From NCBI RefSeq assembly GCF_003762905.1, contig NZ_RJKS01000002.1:124001-188000 (forward strand): a DNA stretch of 64,000 nucleotides. Reading direction: 5' to 3'. The notes below the pieces were generated by a model that searched no databases, was not told the DNA's origin, and saw only the letters and a list, made by a program, of their open reading frames with translations. Made by a program: the position numbers and the translations under genes. Below, one piece after another: positions 9,599 through 16,050 of this stretch; position 1 is the stretch's first letter; the number at the start of each line of letters is the position of its first letter. This stretch comes from Curtobacterium sp. ZW137. Its GTDB lineage: Bacteria; Actinomycetota; Actinomycetes; Actinomycetales; Microbacteriaceae.

Positions 9599-10159
9599 CT
9601 ATTCCGACGGGCGCAGCAGGCGATCGACCCACGCGTCGACGTCCGCTCGGGAGCGGAGCCGCACGATGCGCAGGTGCGGTGCCGTCCGTTCCACCGCCGG
9701 GACCATCTGCTGCATCTTCCGCCGTGTGCGCATCCCCCAGCGGATGATGTGGTCGCGGTTCGTGAAGAAGGTCCAGAGCGGGGGCTCGACGTTCCCGTTC
9801 CACAGCTCGATCCGACGGACACGACGACGGACCGTCCGCCGCAGCAGCCGCCAGAACGCCACCGGGACCGGCAGGTCGAGCCAGACGAGGGTGTCGGCCC
9901 GGGCTGCCAGCATCGCCCGTACCTGGCTGTACTGCCACTCGGTGACCCAGGCAGGTTCGGCGGAGTAGGCGTCGACGTCCGCCTCGAACGTCGGACGCGG
10001 CTCCCAGTCCCTTCCGTGGAAGAGGCTGTCGATCTCGGTGTGCGGGATGCCGAGCGCCCGAGCGATCCGCCCCGCTGTGGTCGTCTTGCCGACGCCGGTG
10101 GTCCCGGCCACGAGCACACGCCGCGGCGGTGGGTCGAGGACGTCTTCCGCTCCGAGCAC
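9599..10159 (-). CDS. P-loop kinase-like NTPase (FlaR / adenylate kinase-like group)
   Basis: A 186-residue P-loop protein: RRVLVAGTTGVGKTTTAGRI is Walker A near residue 20, then TEIDSLFHGRDWEPRP, as in the 'DNA topology modulation protein' FlaR-like group. The lid-type region is Arg-rich (RLLRRTVRRRVRRIELWNGN), consistent with small-molecule phosphate transfer. The true substrate of this group is not known to me, and the FlaR name is historical. The start is GTG at 10159. It follows the tRNA-Arg gene on the same strand and has two copies of palindromic element A upstream. Confidence 0.75.
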   Translation of the reverse strand: MLGAEDVLDPPPRRVLVAGTTGVGKTTTAGRIARALGIPHTEIDSLFHGRDWEPRPTFEADVDAYSAEPAWVTEWQYSQVRAMLAARADTLVWLDLPVPVAFWRLLRRTVRRRVRRIELWNGNVEPPLWTFFTNRDHIIRWGMRTRRKMQQMVPAVERTAPHLRIVRLRSRADVDAWVDRLLRPSE

Positions 10160-10244
10160 CTCACGACCCTACCGATCGAGCCGCACCCCCCGCGGTGACG
10201 TCGCACACCGTCACTCCGCCGACCTCGGACTCGCCCGCCCCGTT

Positions 10245-10300
10245 GAGCGGGCGAAACACCCTGGTCGCCCCGGCCGCGGACGCTGGCATTTCGCCCGCTC
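10245..10300. repeat. Palindromic element A, copy 1
   Basis: The arms GAGCGGGCGAAA and TTTCGCCCGCTC enclose a variable GC-rich loop of about 30 bp. The 404-bp gap 10160-10563 holds this copy, a second at 10363-10420 and a half copy at about 10347-10360. I see no gene in it. Confidence 0.85.
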
Positions 10301-10362
10301 GACCGGCGCACGCGCGACCCGCGCTCACCCCTGTCGCGAACCGGGTGATTCGCCCGTTCGGC

Positions 10363-10420
10363 CGAGCGGGCGAAACACCCCGGTCGCCCCGGCCGCTGCC
10401 CCGGGCATTTCGCCCGCTCG
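10363..10420. repeat. Palindromic element A, copy 2
   Basis: A 58-bp copy with arms CGAGCGGGCGAAA and TTTCGCCCGCTCG. It shares the inner sequence CGGTCGCCCCGGCCGC with copy 1, so the two probably arose by local duplication. It lies on the 3' side of the thioredoxin-like gene. Confidence 0.85.
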
Positions 10421-10563
10421 ACCGGCGCACGCGCACGCGCGCGCGCACGGCGACGGTCACGCGCTCGCGGTGACCACCGTCGGGCGGTCAGCGCGTGGAG
10501 AAGGTGATCCGAGCCTCCCGTCCGGCCCGTTTGGAACGCAACCAGCCGCGAGCAGCCGAGCCG

Positions 10564-10827
10564 TCAGTCGACGGCGCGCGCGACCGCCATCAGCAGCTGA
10601 TCGCGCGACGGGACCCCGGGCGAACGGAAGACCTCGGCTCCGTCCGCCCGCCGCACGATGATCGTGGGGGTGGACCGGATGCCGAGGTCTTCTGCGTCGT
10701 CCGGGTGTGCCGCGACGTCACGCTCGACGACGTCGAGCCCCGGGACGATCCGCGCTGCGTCGGCTGCCACCCGGCGGGCAGCGGCGCACGGCGCACAGAA
10801 GGCGGAGGTCCAGAGGTCGAGCTGCAT
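10564..10827 (-). CDS. Thioredoxin/glutaredoxin-like protein (CAPC active site)
   Basis: An 87-residue thioredoxin-fold protein starting MQLDLWTSAFCAPCAAARRV, with a CxxC redox motif (CAPC) and the cis-Pro region RSTPTIIVRRADG. It should carry out thiol-disulfide exchange in the cytoplasm. It lacks the WCGPC motif of canonical thioredoxin and is short, as in the small thioredoxin/glutaredoxin group. I chose the ATG at 10827; a TTG at 10839 is an alternative. It follows the gene at 10857 by 29 bp, probably as one operon. Confidence 0.8.
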   Translation of the reverse strand: MQLDLWTSAFCAPCAAARRVAADAARIVPGLDVVERDVAAHPDDAEDLGIRSTPTIIVRRADGAEVFRSPGVPSRDQLLMAVARAVD

Positions 10828-10856
10828 GTCGTCCTGCAACGTCGGGGCGGGTCGGA

Positions 10857-11147
10857 CTACTCCCGGTCGAACTCGCCGCTGCGGTCGCCGCGGTCCTGCA
10901 GGTCGTCGACCGGGTCGGACTCGCTCGGGACCCAGGTGTAGTCGACGGAGGTCTGGTCGAGGACCTGACGGGCGTGCGTGGCCTTGTAGGTGAAGGCGGT
11001 CTGCAGGCCTTCGACGTCCGCGAACACCGTGACCTCGTCCTCGACCGCGTCGCCGGTGGCGGTGCGGGTGTCCGTCGTCCCGTCGAAGGGGCCCTGGTGG
11101 AAGATGGCGGTGTACTCGTCGCCCTCGTGGATGGTGATGTCGCTCAT
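10857..11147 (-). CDS. Conserved hypothetical protein, 96 aa
   Basis: A small acidic protein starting MSDITIHEGDEYTAIFHQGP, with the pattern of a compact beta barrel (GTTDTRTATG, DEVTVFADVEGLQTAFTYKA) and an Asp/Glu-rich tail. No domain is recognised. It is the first gene ahead of the thioredoxin-like gene on the minus strand and is divergent from marR with 61 bp between, so the MarR operators may also affect it. Confidence 0.6.
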   Translation of the reverse strand: MSDITIHEGDEYTAIFHQGPFDGTTDTRTATGDAVEDEVTVFADVEGLQTAFTYKATHARQVLDQTSVDYTWVPSESDPVDDLQDRGDRSGEFDRE

Positions 11148-11173
11148 GCCTCTTGTCTACCAGGGGCGACCTG

Positions 11174-11211
11174 TTGCCTGATTCATAGCAACGCTATATA
11201 GTTCTGCTATG
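11174..11211 (+). promoter_or_regulatory. marR promoter with twin ATAG-N5-CTAT operators
   Basis: A -35-like TTGCCT (11174-11179) and -10-like TATAGT (11197-11202) are 17 bp apart, which puts the expected transcript start at or next to the marR ATG (11209). Two abutting 13-bp palindromes, ATAGcaacgCTAT (11185-11197) and ATAGttctgCTAT (11198-11210), cover the -10 box and start codon. No Shine-Dalgarno is present. This fits leaderless, self-repressed expression. Confidence 0.65.
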
Positions 11212-11643
11212 GAAACATCGCGCGAGCAGACGATCGAGACGCTCCTGGTGTCCGTGAACCGCCTGATCCGCACCGCCGTCCAGTCCACGGGGAACACGAC
11301 GTCCCCCGCGGTGTGGCGCACGCTCGGCATCCTCGAGACCGACCAGCCGCTCCGGCTCGGCGAACTCGCGAAGGCGTCCCGCGTGTCCCAGCCCACCATG
11401 ACCCGCCTCGTCGCCGGCATGCTCGCCGACGACCTCGTTTCACGGTCCGTCGACCCCGGGGACTCCCGCGGCCAGCTCATCGAGATCACCGACGCGGGGA
11501 TCGCCCGCCTGGTGGAGTGGCGCGTCACCCTGACGCGCACCGTCGGCCCGGTGTTCGCGGACCTCGACGACGACCAGTGGGACGTCCTGCACGAAGCATC
11601 GGCCCTCATCGCATCGAGGACCAGAACGGAGATCACCGCGTGA
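11209..11643 (+). CDS. MarR-family transcriptional regulator
   Basis: A 144-residue winged-helix repressor. The core reads LRLGELAKASRVSQPTMTRL (recognition helix region), then LVSRSVDPGDSRGQLIEITD, which is the MarR wing. The flanking N- and C-terminal helices form the usual dimer interface. Such proteins dissociate from operators on binding phenolic or other small ligands. It overlaps the downstream MFS gene by 4 bp (GTGA) and has twin palindromes on its own start, so it very probably controls the efflux pump and itself. The ligand is unknown. Confidence 0.9.
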   Translation: METSREQTIETLLVSVNRLIRTAVQSTGNTTSPAVWRTLGILETDQPLRLGELAKASRVSQPTMTRLVAGMLADDLVSRSVDPGDSRGQLIEITDAGIARLVEWRVTLTRTVGPVFADLDDDQWDVLHEASALIASRTRTEITA

Positions 11644-12890
11644 ACGCGCACGCCCCTGCCCACGCTCCTTCGCAGAAGGGCAGCATCCTGAAGCAGTCCA
11701 AGGCGGTCTGGGCGATCGCGTTCGCCTGCGTCGTCGCCTTCATGGGCATCGGCCTGGTGGACCCGATCCTCCCGGCGATCGCGGCGTCCCTCAAGGCGAC
11801 CCCGGCACAGACCGAGCTCCTGTTCACCAGCTACCTCGCCGTCACCGGCGTCGCGATGTTCTTCACCAGCTGGGTGTCGAGCCGCATCGGCGCGAAGAAG
11901 ACCCTGATGATCGGGCTCGCCCTCATCGTGGTGTTCTCGGTGCTCGCCGCGGTGTCGAACGACGTGTGGACGATCATCGACTTCCGCGCCGGCTGGGGAC
12001 TCGGGAACGCGCTGTTCATCTCCACCGCGCTCGCCACCATCGTCGGTGCCGCATCCGGCGGCACGGCCTCCGCGATCATCCTGTACGAGGCCGCGCTCGG
12101 CCTCGGCATCGCGATCGGCCCGCTCGTCGGCGGCCTGCTCGGCTCGATCAGCTGGCGCGGTCCGTTCTTCGGCGTCACGACCCTGATGGCCGTCGCGTTC
12201 ATCGCCATCGTCGTCCTGCTGAAGTCCTCCGGCCTCGAGAAGCCCACCCCGACGAAGCTCTCCGCGCCGTTCCGTGCACTCGCCCGGCCGGCACTCGCCG
12301 CGCTCGCCGCGACCGCGCTGTTCTACAACATCGGGTTCTTCGTCCTGCTCGCCTACACGCCCTTCCCGCTCGGGTTCGGGGCGCTCGGGATCGGGTTCAC
12401 GTTCTTCGGCTGGGGCGTCGGCCTGGCGATCACCTCGGTCTGGGTCGCGCCGATGCTCACCGCCCGGCTCCGGCGGACGACGGTGCTGCGGATCGCGCTG
12501 CCCCTGCTCGCGCTGGACCTCTTCGCCGCCGCGATCGTCGTGCGGTCGCAGGTCGGGCTCATCATCTGCGTGGTCATCGGCGGACTCGTGCTCGGTGTCC
12601 TCAACACGGTGCTCACGGAGTGCGTGATGGAGGCGACGGACCTCCCCCGCTCCGTCGCATCGAGCGCGTACTCGGCCGTCCGCTTCATCGGTGGCGCGAT
12701 CGCCCCGCCGGTCGCCACGCTCCTCGCCGACGCGTACTCGCCCTCGGCTGCCTACGTGTTCGCCGGGGCGTCCGTCACGGTCGCGTTCGTCGTCACGCTG
12801 GTGACCGCTCGGGTGCTGCGGCGGGTCGACGACGGCGCGGAGGCGGAGCCCGTCGAGGCCGAGGCCATCGGCGCGGGCGAGATGGCGTAG
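11640..12890 (+). CDS. MFS drug/metabolite efflux transporter
   Basis: A 416-residue major facilitator superfamily protein with about 12 membrane helices. The first helix contains VAFMGIGLVDPILPAIAASL, the pattern of DHA1-type drug exporters. The helix 2-3 loop carries a variant of motif A (SRIGAKKTLMIGLAL), and the helix 5 region has ALGLGIAIGPLVGGLLG (motif C-like antiporter signature). The start is the GTG at 11640, overlapping the marR stop, so translation is coupled. Export of a toxic compound sensed by MarR is the natural inference. Two palindromic elements follow. Confidence 0.88.
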   Translation: MNAHAPAHAPSQKGSILKQSKAVWAIAFACVVAFMGIGLVDPILPAIAASLKATPAQTELLFTSYLAVTGVAMFFTSWVSSRIGAKKTLMIGLALIVVFSVLAAVSNDVWTIIDFRAGWGLGNALFISTALATIVGAASGGTASAIILYEAALGLGIAIGPLVGGLLGSISWRGPFFGVTTLMAVAFIAIVVLLKSSGLEKPTPTKLSAPFRALARPALAALAATALFYNIGFFVLLAYTPFPLGFGALGIGFTFFGWGVGLAITSVWVAPMLTARLRRTTVLRIALPLLALDLFAAAIVVRSQVGLIICVVIGGLVLGVLNTVLTECVMEATDLPRSVASSAYSAVRFIGGAIAPPVATLLADAYSPSAAYVFAGASVTVAFVVTLVTARVLRRVDDGAEAEPVEAEAIGAGEMA

Positions 12891-12979
12891 GGCGCGGCGG
12901 CACTGGCGGGCGAGCGGGCGGCGCGGGCGCGGCGTCACGTTCGGGTCCCGTCCGAACCGCGTGTGTGCGCGTTCCGTCC

Positions 12980-13034
12980 AACGGGCGAAATGCCCGGGTC
13001 CACCACGAGGTCGACTCGGACATTTCGCCCGTTC
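12980..13034. repeat. Palindromic element A, copy 3
   Basis: A variant copy with AACGGGCGAAAT arms. The 411-bp gap 12891-13301 holds this copy, copy 4, and an unrelated inverted repeat at 13205-13262. No gene is seen. Confidence 0.8.
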
Positions 13035-13095
13035 GTCGTCCCGGAGGACGGGATCGGCCCGGGGCGCGAGCCCTGCTGGCGGGTGGGCGGGCGCA

Positions 13096-13153
13096 CGAGC
13101 GGGCGAAATGCCCGGGTCCGCCGAGCGGACCACCCGGGTATTTCGCCCGTTCG
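13096..13153. repeat. Palindromic element A, copy 4
   Basis: A 58-bp copy, CGAGCGGGCGAAATGCCCGG on the left and CCCGGGTATTTCGCCCGTTC on the right, 62 bp after copy 3. The two copies are downstream of the MFS gene. Confidence 0.85.
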
Positions 13154-13204
13154 ACGAGGCGGGCGGGCGAGCGCAGCCGCGGCGCAGGCCCGGCAGCGGG
13201 GCGG

Positions 13205-13262
13205 CGACCGCCTGGAGGCCCGGGCGGGCGCGGCGGGCCGGCACCGGGCCTCCAGGCGGTCG
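13205..13262. repeat. Inverted repeat upstream of orn (GCCTCCAGGC-type)
   Basis: 19-bp perfect arms starting CGACCGCCTGGAGGCCCGG flank a 20-bp GC loop. The GCCTCCAGG core recurs elsewhere in the window (for example near 6870, 15136 and 23572), so it may be a third short repeat type. It lies 40 bp before orn and could terminate upstream reads. Confidence 0.6.
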
Positions 13263-13301
13263 GGTCCAGGGCCCCGCCCGGCCGGGAATAGGATCGTTGC
13301 C

Positions 13302-13988
13302 ATGGCAACCGCGAATGACCGCCTCGTCTGGATCGACTGCGAGATGACGGGCCTCGACATCGAGGTCGACGAACTCGTGGAGGTGGCCGTGGTCATCACC
13401 GACTTCGACCTGAACCCCGTGCACCCCGGGTTCGACATCGTGATCAAGCCGGACCAGTCGGCGCTCGACAACATGAACGAGTTCGTGACGAACATGCACG
13501 TCACGTCGGGCCTCATCGAGGAGATCCCGAACGGCGTGTCCCTGGCGGACGCCGAGTACCAGGTGCTCGAGTACATCCTCGCCCACGTCCCCGCCGAGGG
13601 CTCAGCACCCCTGGCCGGCAACACCATCGGGACCGACCGTGCCTTCCTCGCGAAGTACATGCCGCGGGTCGACGGGCACCTGCACTACCGCAGCGTCGAC
13701 GTGTCGAGCATCAAGGAGCTCTGCCGCCGCTGGTTCCCACGCGTGTACTTCAACGCGCCGGAGAAGCACGGTGGGCACCGGGCGCTCGCGGACATCCTCG
13801 AGTCGATCCGCGAGCTCGAGTACTACCGCCGCGCCGGGTTCGTCGCGGAGCCGGGGCCGACGACGGAGGACGTGAAGGCGATCTCGGCCGAGGTGGTGGA
13901 GTCGTGGGCACCCCGCCTGGCGCCGCAGTCCGCGGACGCCAGCGCGGAGCAGACCGCGGACGCCGGCGCGGAGCAGACCGCCGAGTAG
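13302..13988 (+). CDS. orn: Oligoribonuclease
   Basis: A 3'-5' exoribonuclease of the DEDDh family that degrades 2-5-nt RNA remnants, including linearised c-di-GMP products (pGpG), to mononucleotides. [12 protein letters not shown] carries the first two acidic residues (D-x-E). [15 protein letters not shown] and [15 protein letters not shown] supply the remaining Asp and catalytic His. The family domain covers residues about 1-185; the tail has two ADAxAEQTA repeats and is not conserved. The start is ATG at 13302. It is monocistronic, 63 bp before tRNA-His. Confidence 0.96.
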   Translation: MATANDRLVWIDCEMTGLDIEVDELVEVAVVITDFDLNPVHPGFDIVIKPDQSALDNMNEFVTNMHVTSGLIEEIPNGVSLADAEYQVLEYILAHVPAEGSAPLAGNTIGTDRAFLAKYMPRVDGHLHYRSVDVSSIKELCRRWFPRVYFNAPEKHGGHRALADILESIRELEYYRRAGFVAEPGPTTEDVKAISAEVVESWAPRLAPQSADASAEQTADAGAEQTAE

Positions 13989-14029
13989 TGTCCCGAGGAC
14001 CCTCCTGCGTGTACTACTATTGAGTGGTT

Positions 14030-14045
14030 GCCCGGCACGCCGGGC
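14030..14045. other. Small hairpin ahead of tRNA-His
   Basis: GCCCGG-CACG-CCGGGC is a perfect 6-bp hairpin just before the mature 5' end of tRNA-His. It may be in the precursor leader. TACTAT at 14012-14017 could be the -10 box of the tRNA promoter. Confidence 0.35.
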
Positions 14046-14051
14046 GGACAT

Positions 14052-14128
14052 GGTGGGTATAGCTCAGCTGGTAGAGCGCCTGGTTGTGGTCTAGGAGGTC
14101 GCGGGTTCGAGCCCCGTTACTCACCCCA
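14052..14128 (+). tRNA. tRNA-His (anticodon GTG)
   Basis: The cloverleaf has acceptor GTGGGTA/TACTCAC, anticodon stem CCTGG/CTAGG around TTGTGGT (anticodon GTG), and T loop GGTTCGAGCCC. The extra G at position -1 (14052) that defines tRNA-His is present and pairs with discriminator C73. CCA is encoded (14126-14128). Confidence 0.97.
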
Positions 14129-14164
14129 ATGTTCATGAGCACGACCGAAGTGCATGAACACGCC

Positions 14165-14196
14165 CGAAGGCCCTCGTCGCGAGACGGGGGCCTTCG
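14165..14196 (+). terminator. Hairpin terminator after tRNA-His
   Basis: CGAAGGCCC ... GGGCCTTCG with a 14-bp loop, followed by TCGTCGTC. Just before it, TGTTCATG and CATGAACA (about 14131-14160) form a second, weaker hairpin. Confidence 0.7.
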
Positions 14197-14232
14197 TCGT
14201 CGTCCAGGCGGATGTGCCACGATCGTGCCGTG

Positions 14233-14577
14233 ATGGAGATGTCCGCCGACGCGTTCGAGGCCCTCGTGACCGACGAGCTCGACCTGCTCCCCGACGAGAT
14301 GGTCGACGGCCTCGACAACGTGGTGTTCGTGGTCGAGGCCGAACCGGAGGACGGCTCGGAGCTGTTCGGCATCTACGACGGCGTCGCCCAGACCGAGCGC
14401 GGGCAGTACGGCTTCGGCGAGCTGCCCGACCGGATCGTGGTGTTCCGGAAGCAGCACCTCGCGGAGTGCGACACCGAGGAAGAGCTCCGCGACGAGGTGC
14501 ACACCACGCTCGTCCACGAGATCGGCCACTGGTACGGCATCGACGACGAGCGCCTGCACGAGCTCGGCTGGGCGTAG
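14233..14577 (+). CDS. Zinc metallopeptidase-like protein (PF06262 family)
   Basis: A 114-residue minimal zincin. The zinc motif TLVHEIGHWYGIDDERL is HExxH followed by Asp six residues later, as in the PF06262 group found next to many actinobacterial genes. The N-terminal part (MEMSADAFEALVTDELDLLP) is also typical. The substrate is unknown and family activity has not, to my knowledge, been demonstrated widely. I chose ATG 14233; GTG at 14230 and ATG at 14212 are in frame. Confidence 0.85.
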   Translation: MEMSADAFEALVTDELDLLPDEMVDGLDNVVFVVEAEPEDGSELFGIYDGVAQTERGQYGFGELPDRIVVFRKQHLAECDTEEELRDEVHTTLVHEIGHWYGIDDERLHELGWA

Positions 14578-14609
14578 CGAGCCAACCAGACCGCAACGCC
14601 ACCAGCCCG

Positions 14610-15251
14610 CTACGTCCCGAGCACCACGTCCGCCGATGCGCGCGGGTCATCCGCCGCGATGAACGCGTCCTCCTGGAGTGCCCACCGCTCCCACTCCGCC
14701 GCGAACACCGCGCCGTCCCGGTCGAGCGCCCGCCGCTTGCGCAGCCCGTCCTCGGCGGTCATCCACACCCGGAGCGTGGCGAGCGGTGCCGAGGCGCGGG
14801 ACAGGGACCCGCACCCCTCGATGACGAGCGGCGCGCCGGGTTCGAGCGACACCCACCCCGCGGGCGCCGATGTCTCCCAGTCCCACCGCCGGTACCCCGA
14901 CGGCGGTCCGAGGACGTCGCGGACCACGGCCTCGGCAGCGTCGGCGAGGCCGTCCCAGCCCGGGTAGAGGTCGTCCAGGTGCACGACCCGGCATCCGAGC
15001 GCGTCGCCCAGGGCGTTCCCGAGCGTGGTCTTCCCGGTCCCGGAGCGCCCGTCGACCAGGACGACGGACCGGCGGCCGGATGCCCGAGCAGCCGACCGTG
15101 CGCGCGAGGCGAGTTCCGTTGCGGGGCCGGGGCGAGCCTCCAGGCCGGTGTGGACGGGGCAGACGGGCCCGACGGGACCGACGGGGCCGACGGGGCCGAC
15201 GGGGCCGGTGCGGCCGGTGCGGCCGGTGCCGCCCTCGCGCGACTCAGCCAC
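14610..15251 (-). CDS. P-loop kinase (uridine kinase-like) at end of TPP-riboswitch operon
   Basis: A 213-residue P-loop kinase. Walker A is VDGRSGTGKTTLGNALGDAL, followed by VVHLDDLYPGWDGL, the acidic substrate-side motif seen in uridine/pantothenate kinase-like enzymes, and VIEGCGSLS. The N-terminal 35 residues are a collagen-like GPV repeat encoded by tandem repeats and are surely dispensable; the fold begins near residue 60. The GTG start at 15251 overlaps the ykoC stop by 8 bp, so translation is coupled to the thiamine-precursor transporter. I infer, but cannot show, that it phosphorylates a salvaged thiamine-related compound. Confidence 0.8.
   Translation of the reverse strand: MAESREGGTGRTGRTGPVGPVGPVGPVGPVCPVHTGLEARPGPATELASRARSAARASGRRSVVLVDGRSGTGKTTLGNALGDALGCRVVHLDDLYPGWDGLADAAEAVVRDVLGPPSGYRRWDWETSAPAGWVSLEPGAPLVIEGCGSLSRASAPLATLRVWMTAEDGLRKRRALDRDGAVFAAEWERWALQEDAFIAADDPRASADVVLGT
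15171..15231. repeat. Tandem 9-bp repeat coding for GPV
   Basis: GACGGGGCC-type 9-bp units repeat about six times, drifting to GGTGCGGCC. They encode the collagen-like stretch at the N-terminus of the kinase. Copy number could vary without shifting frame. Confidence 0.8.
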
Positions 15252-16050
15252 GCCACGTCCCCGCAGCGACCGACACCGCGATCGACACCAGGCCGATCCC
15301 GACCAGGACCGCGATCATCGCCCACTCGCGTCCGCCGAACCCGGCTGGCCTGGCCCACGTCCGACGACCGGGCGCTCCGAACCCGCGCGACTCCATCGCG
15401 ACCGCCAGGGTCGTCGCCCGTCGCAACGCCAGCACCAGCAGCGCGAACGCCATCGAGGCACCACGCCGCAGCCGCCCGGTGTCCGCCAGTCCCCGTGCCC
15501 GCCGGGCCATCGCGAGCTGCCGCCAGTCGTCGACCAGGAGCGTCATCATCCGGATCGCCGCCAGCGCTCCGAGCACGAAGCGGGCCGGCAGCCGCAGGAT
15601 CTGTGCCAGCCCGTCCGCGAGGTCCGTGGGATCCACCCGGATGAACAGCACGATGCTCGGCACCCCCACGGCGAGCACGCGGAGCATCGTCGCGACCGCG
15701 AGCAGCAGGGACCCGTCGGTGACGTGGACGAAGCCGAGGTCGAGCCACTCCCGTCCGGAGGCCCGCCCGTAGAGCGCGATGCTCACGCCGGTCAGGGGGA
15801 CCGCGAGGAGCACCGGAGACGTCCGGAGGAGCAGCGTCCGCACCGGGATGCGGAGGATCGGCAGCAGGGCGAGCTCGAGTCCCAGCGCGACCGCGGCGGA
15901 CACCACGTCGAGGCTCAGCACCAGGCACAGGCCGAGGCCGAGCACGCCGAGGAGCGTGGCCACCGGTTGGACGGCGCGCACGCCTCGGACGGGCCGGACG
16001 GGAGGCTCGGCTCGGCTCGACGGGGCCGCCTGCGTCGCGGGGGCGGTCAC
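15244..16050 (-). CDS. ykoC: ECF transporter T component (YkoC-like)
   Basis: A 268-residue integral membrane subunit of an energy-coupling-factor importer. The coupling helices include the Ala-Arg-Gly signature (QLAMARRARGLADTG), and a second such segment (VAMESRGFGAPGRRTW) matches the EcfT family. About five to six membrane helices are visible. It links the YkoD ATPases to the YkoE substrate subunit. The GTG at 16050 overlaps the ykoD stop (GTGA). The N-terminal 25 residues are disordered and include one copy of the GACGGGAGGC motif. Confidence 0.88.
   Translation of the reverse strand: MTAPATQAAPSSRAEPPVRPVRGVRAVQPVATLLGVLGLGLCLVLSLDVVSAAVALGLELALLPILRIPVRTLLLRTSPVLLAVPLTGVSIALYGRASGREWLDLGFVHVTDGSLLLAVATMLRVLAVGVPSIVLFIRVDPTDLADGLAQILRLPARFVLGALAAIRMMTLLVDDWRQLAMARRARGLADTGRLRRGASMAFALLVLALRRATTLAVAMESRGFGAPGRRTWARPAGFGGREWAMIAVLVGIGLVSIAVSVAAGTWRG

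Noticed and set aside
9599-10159. Flagellar or DNA topology role from the FlaR name
   Set aside because: The name is historical. The sequence shows only a P-loop kinase-like fold and there are no flagellar or topoisomerase neighbours.
11157-13586. 809-codon minus-strand frame over marR, MFS and orn
   Set aside because: Shadow frame of recognised genes with no ribosome-binding site and low-complexity Arg/Asp/Gly composition.
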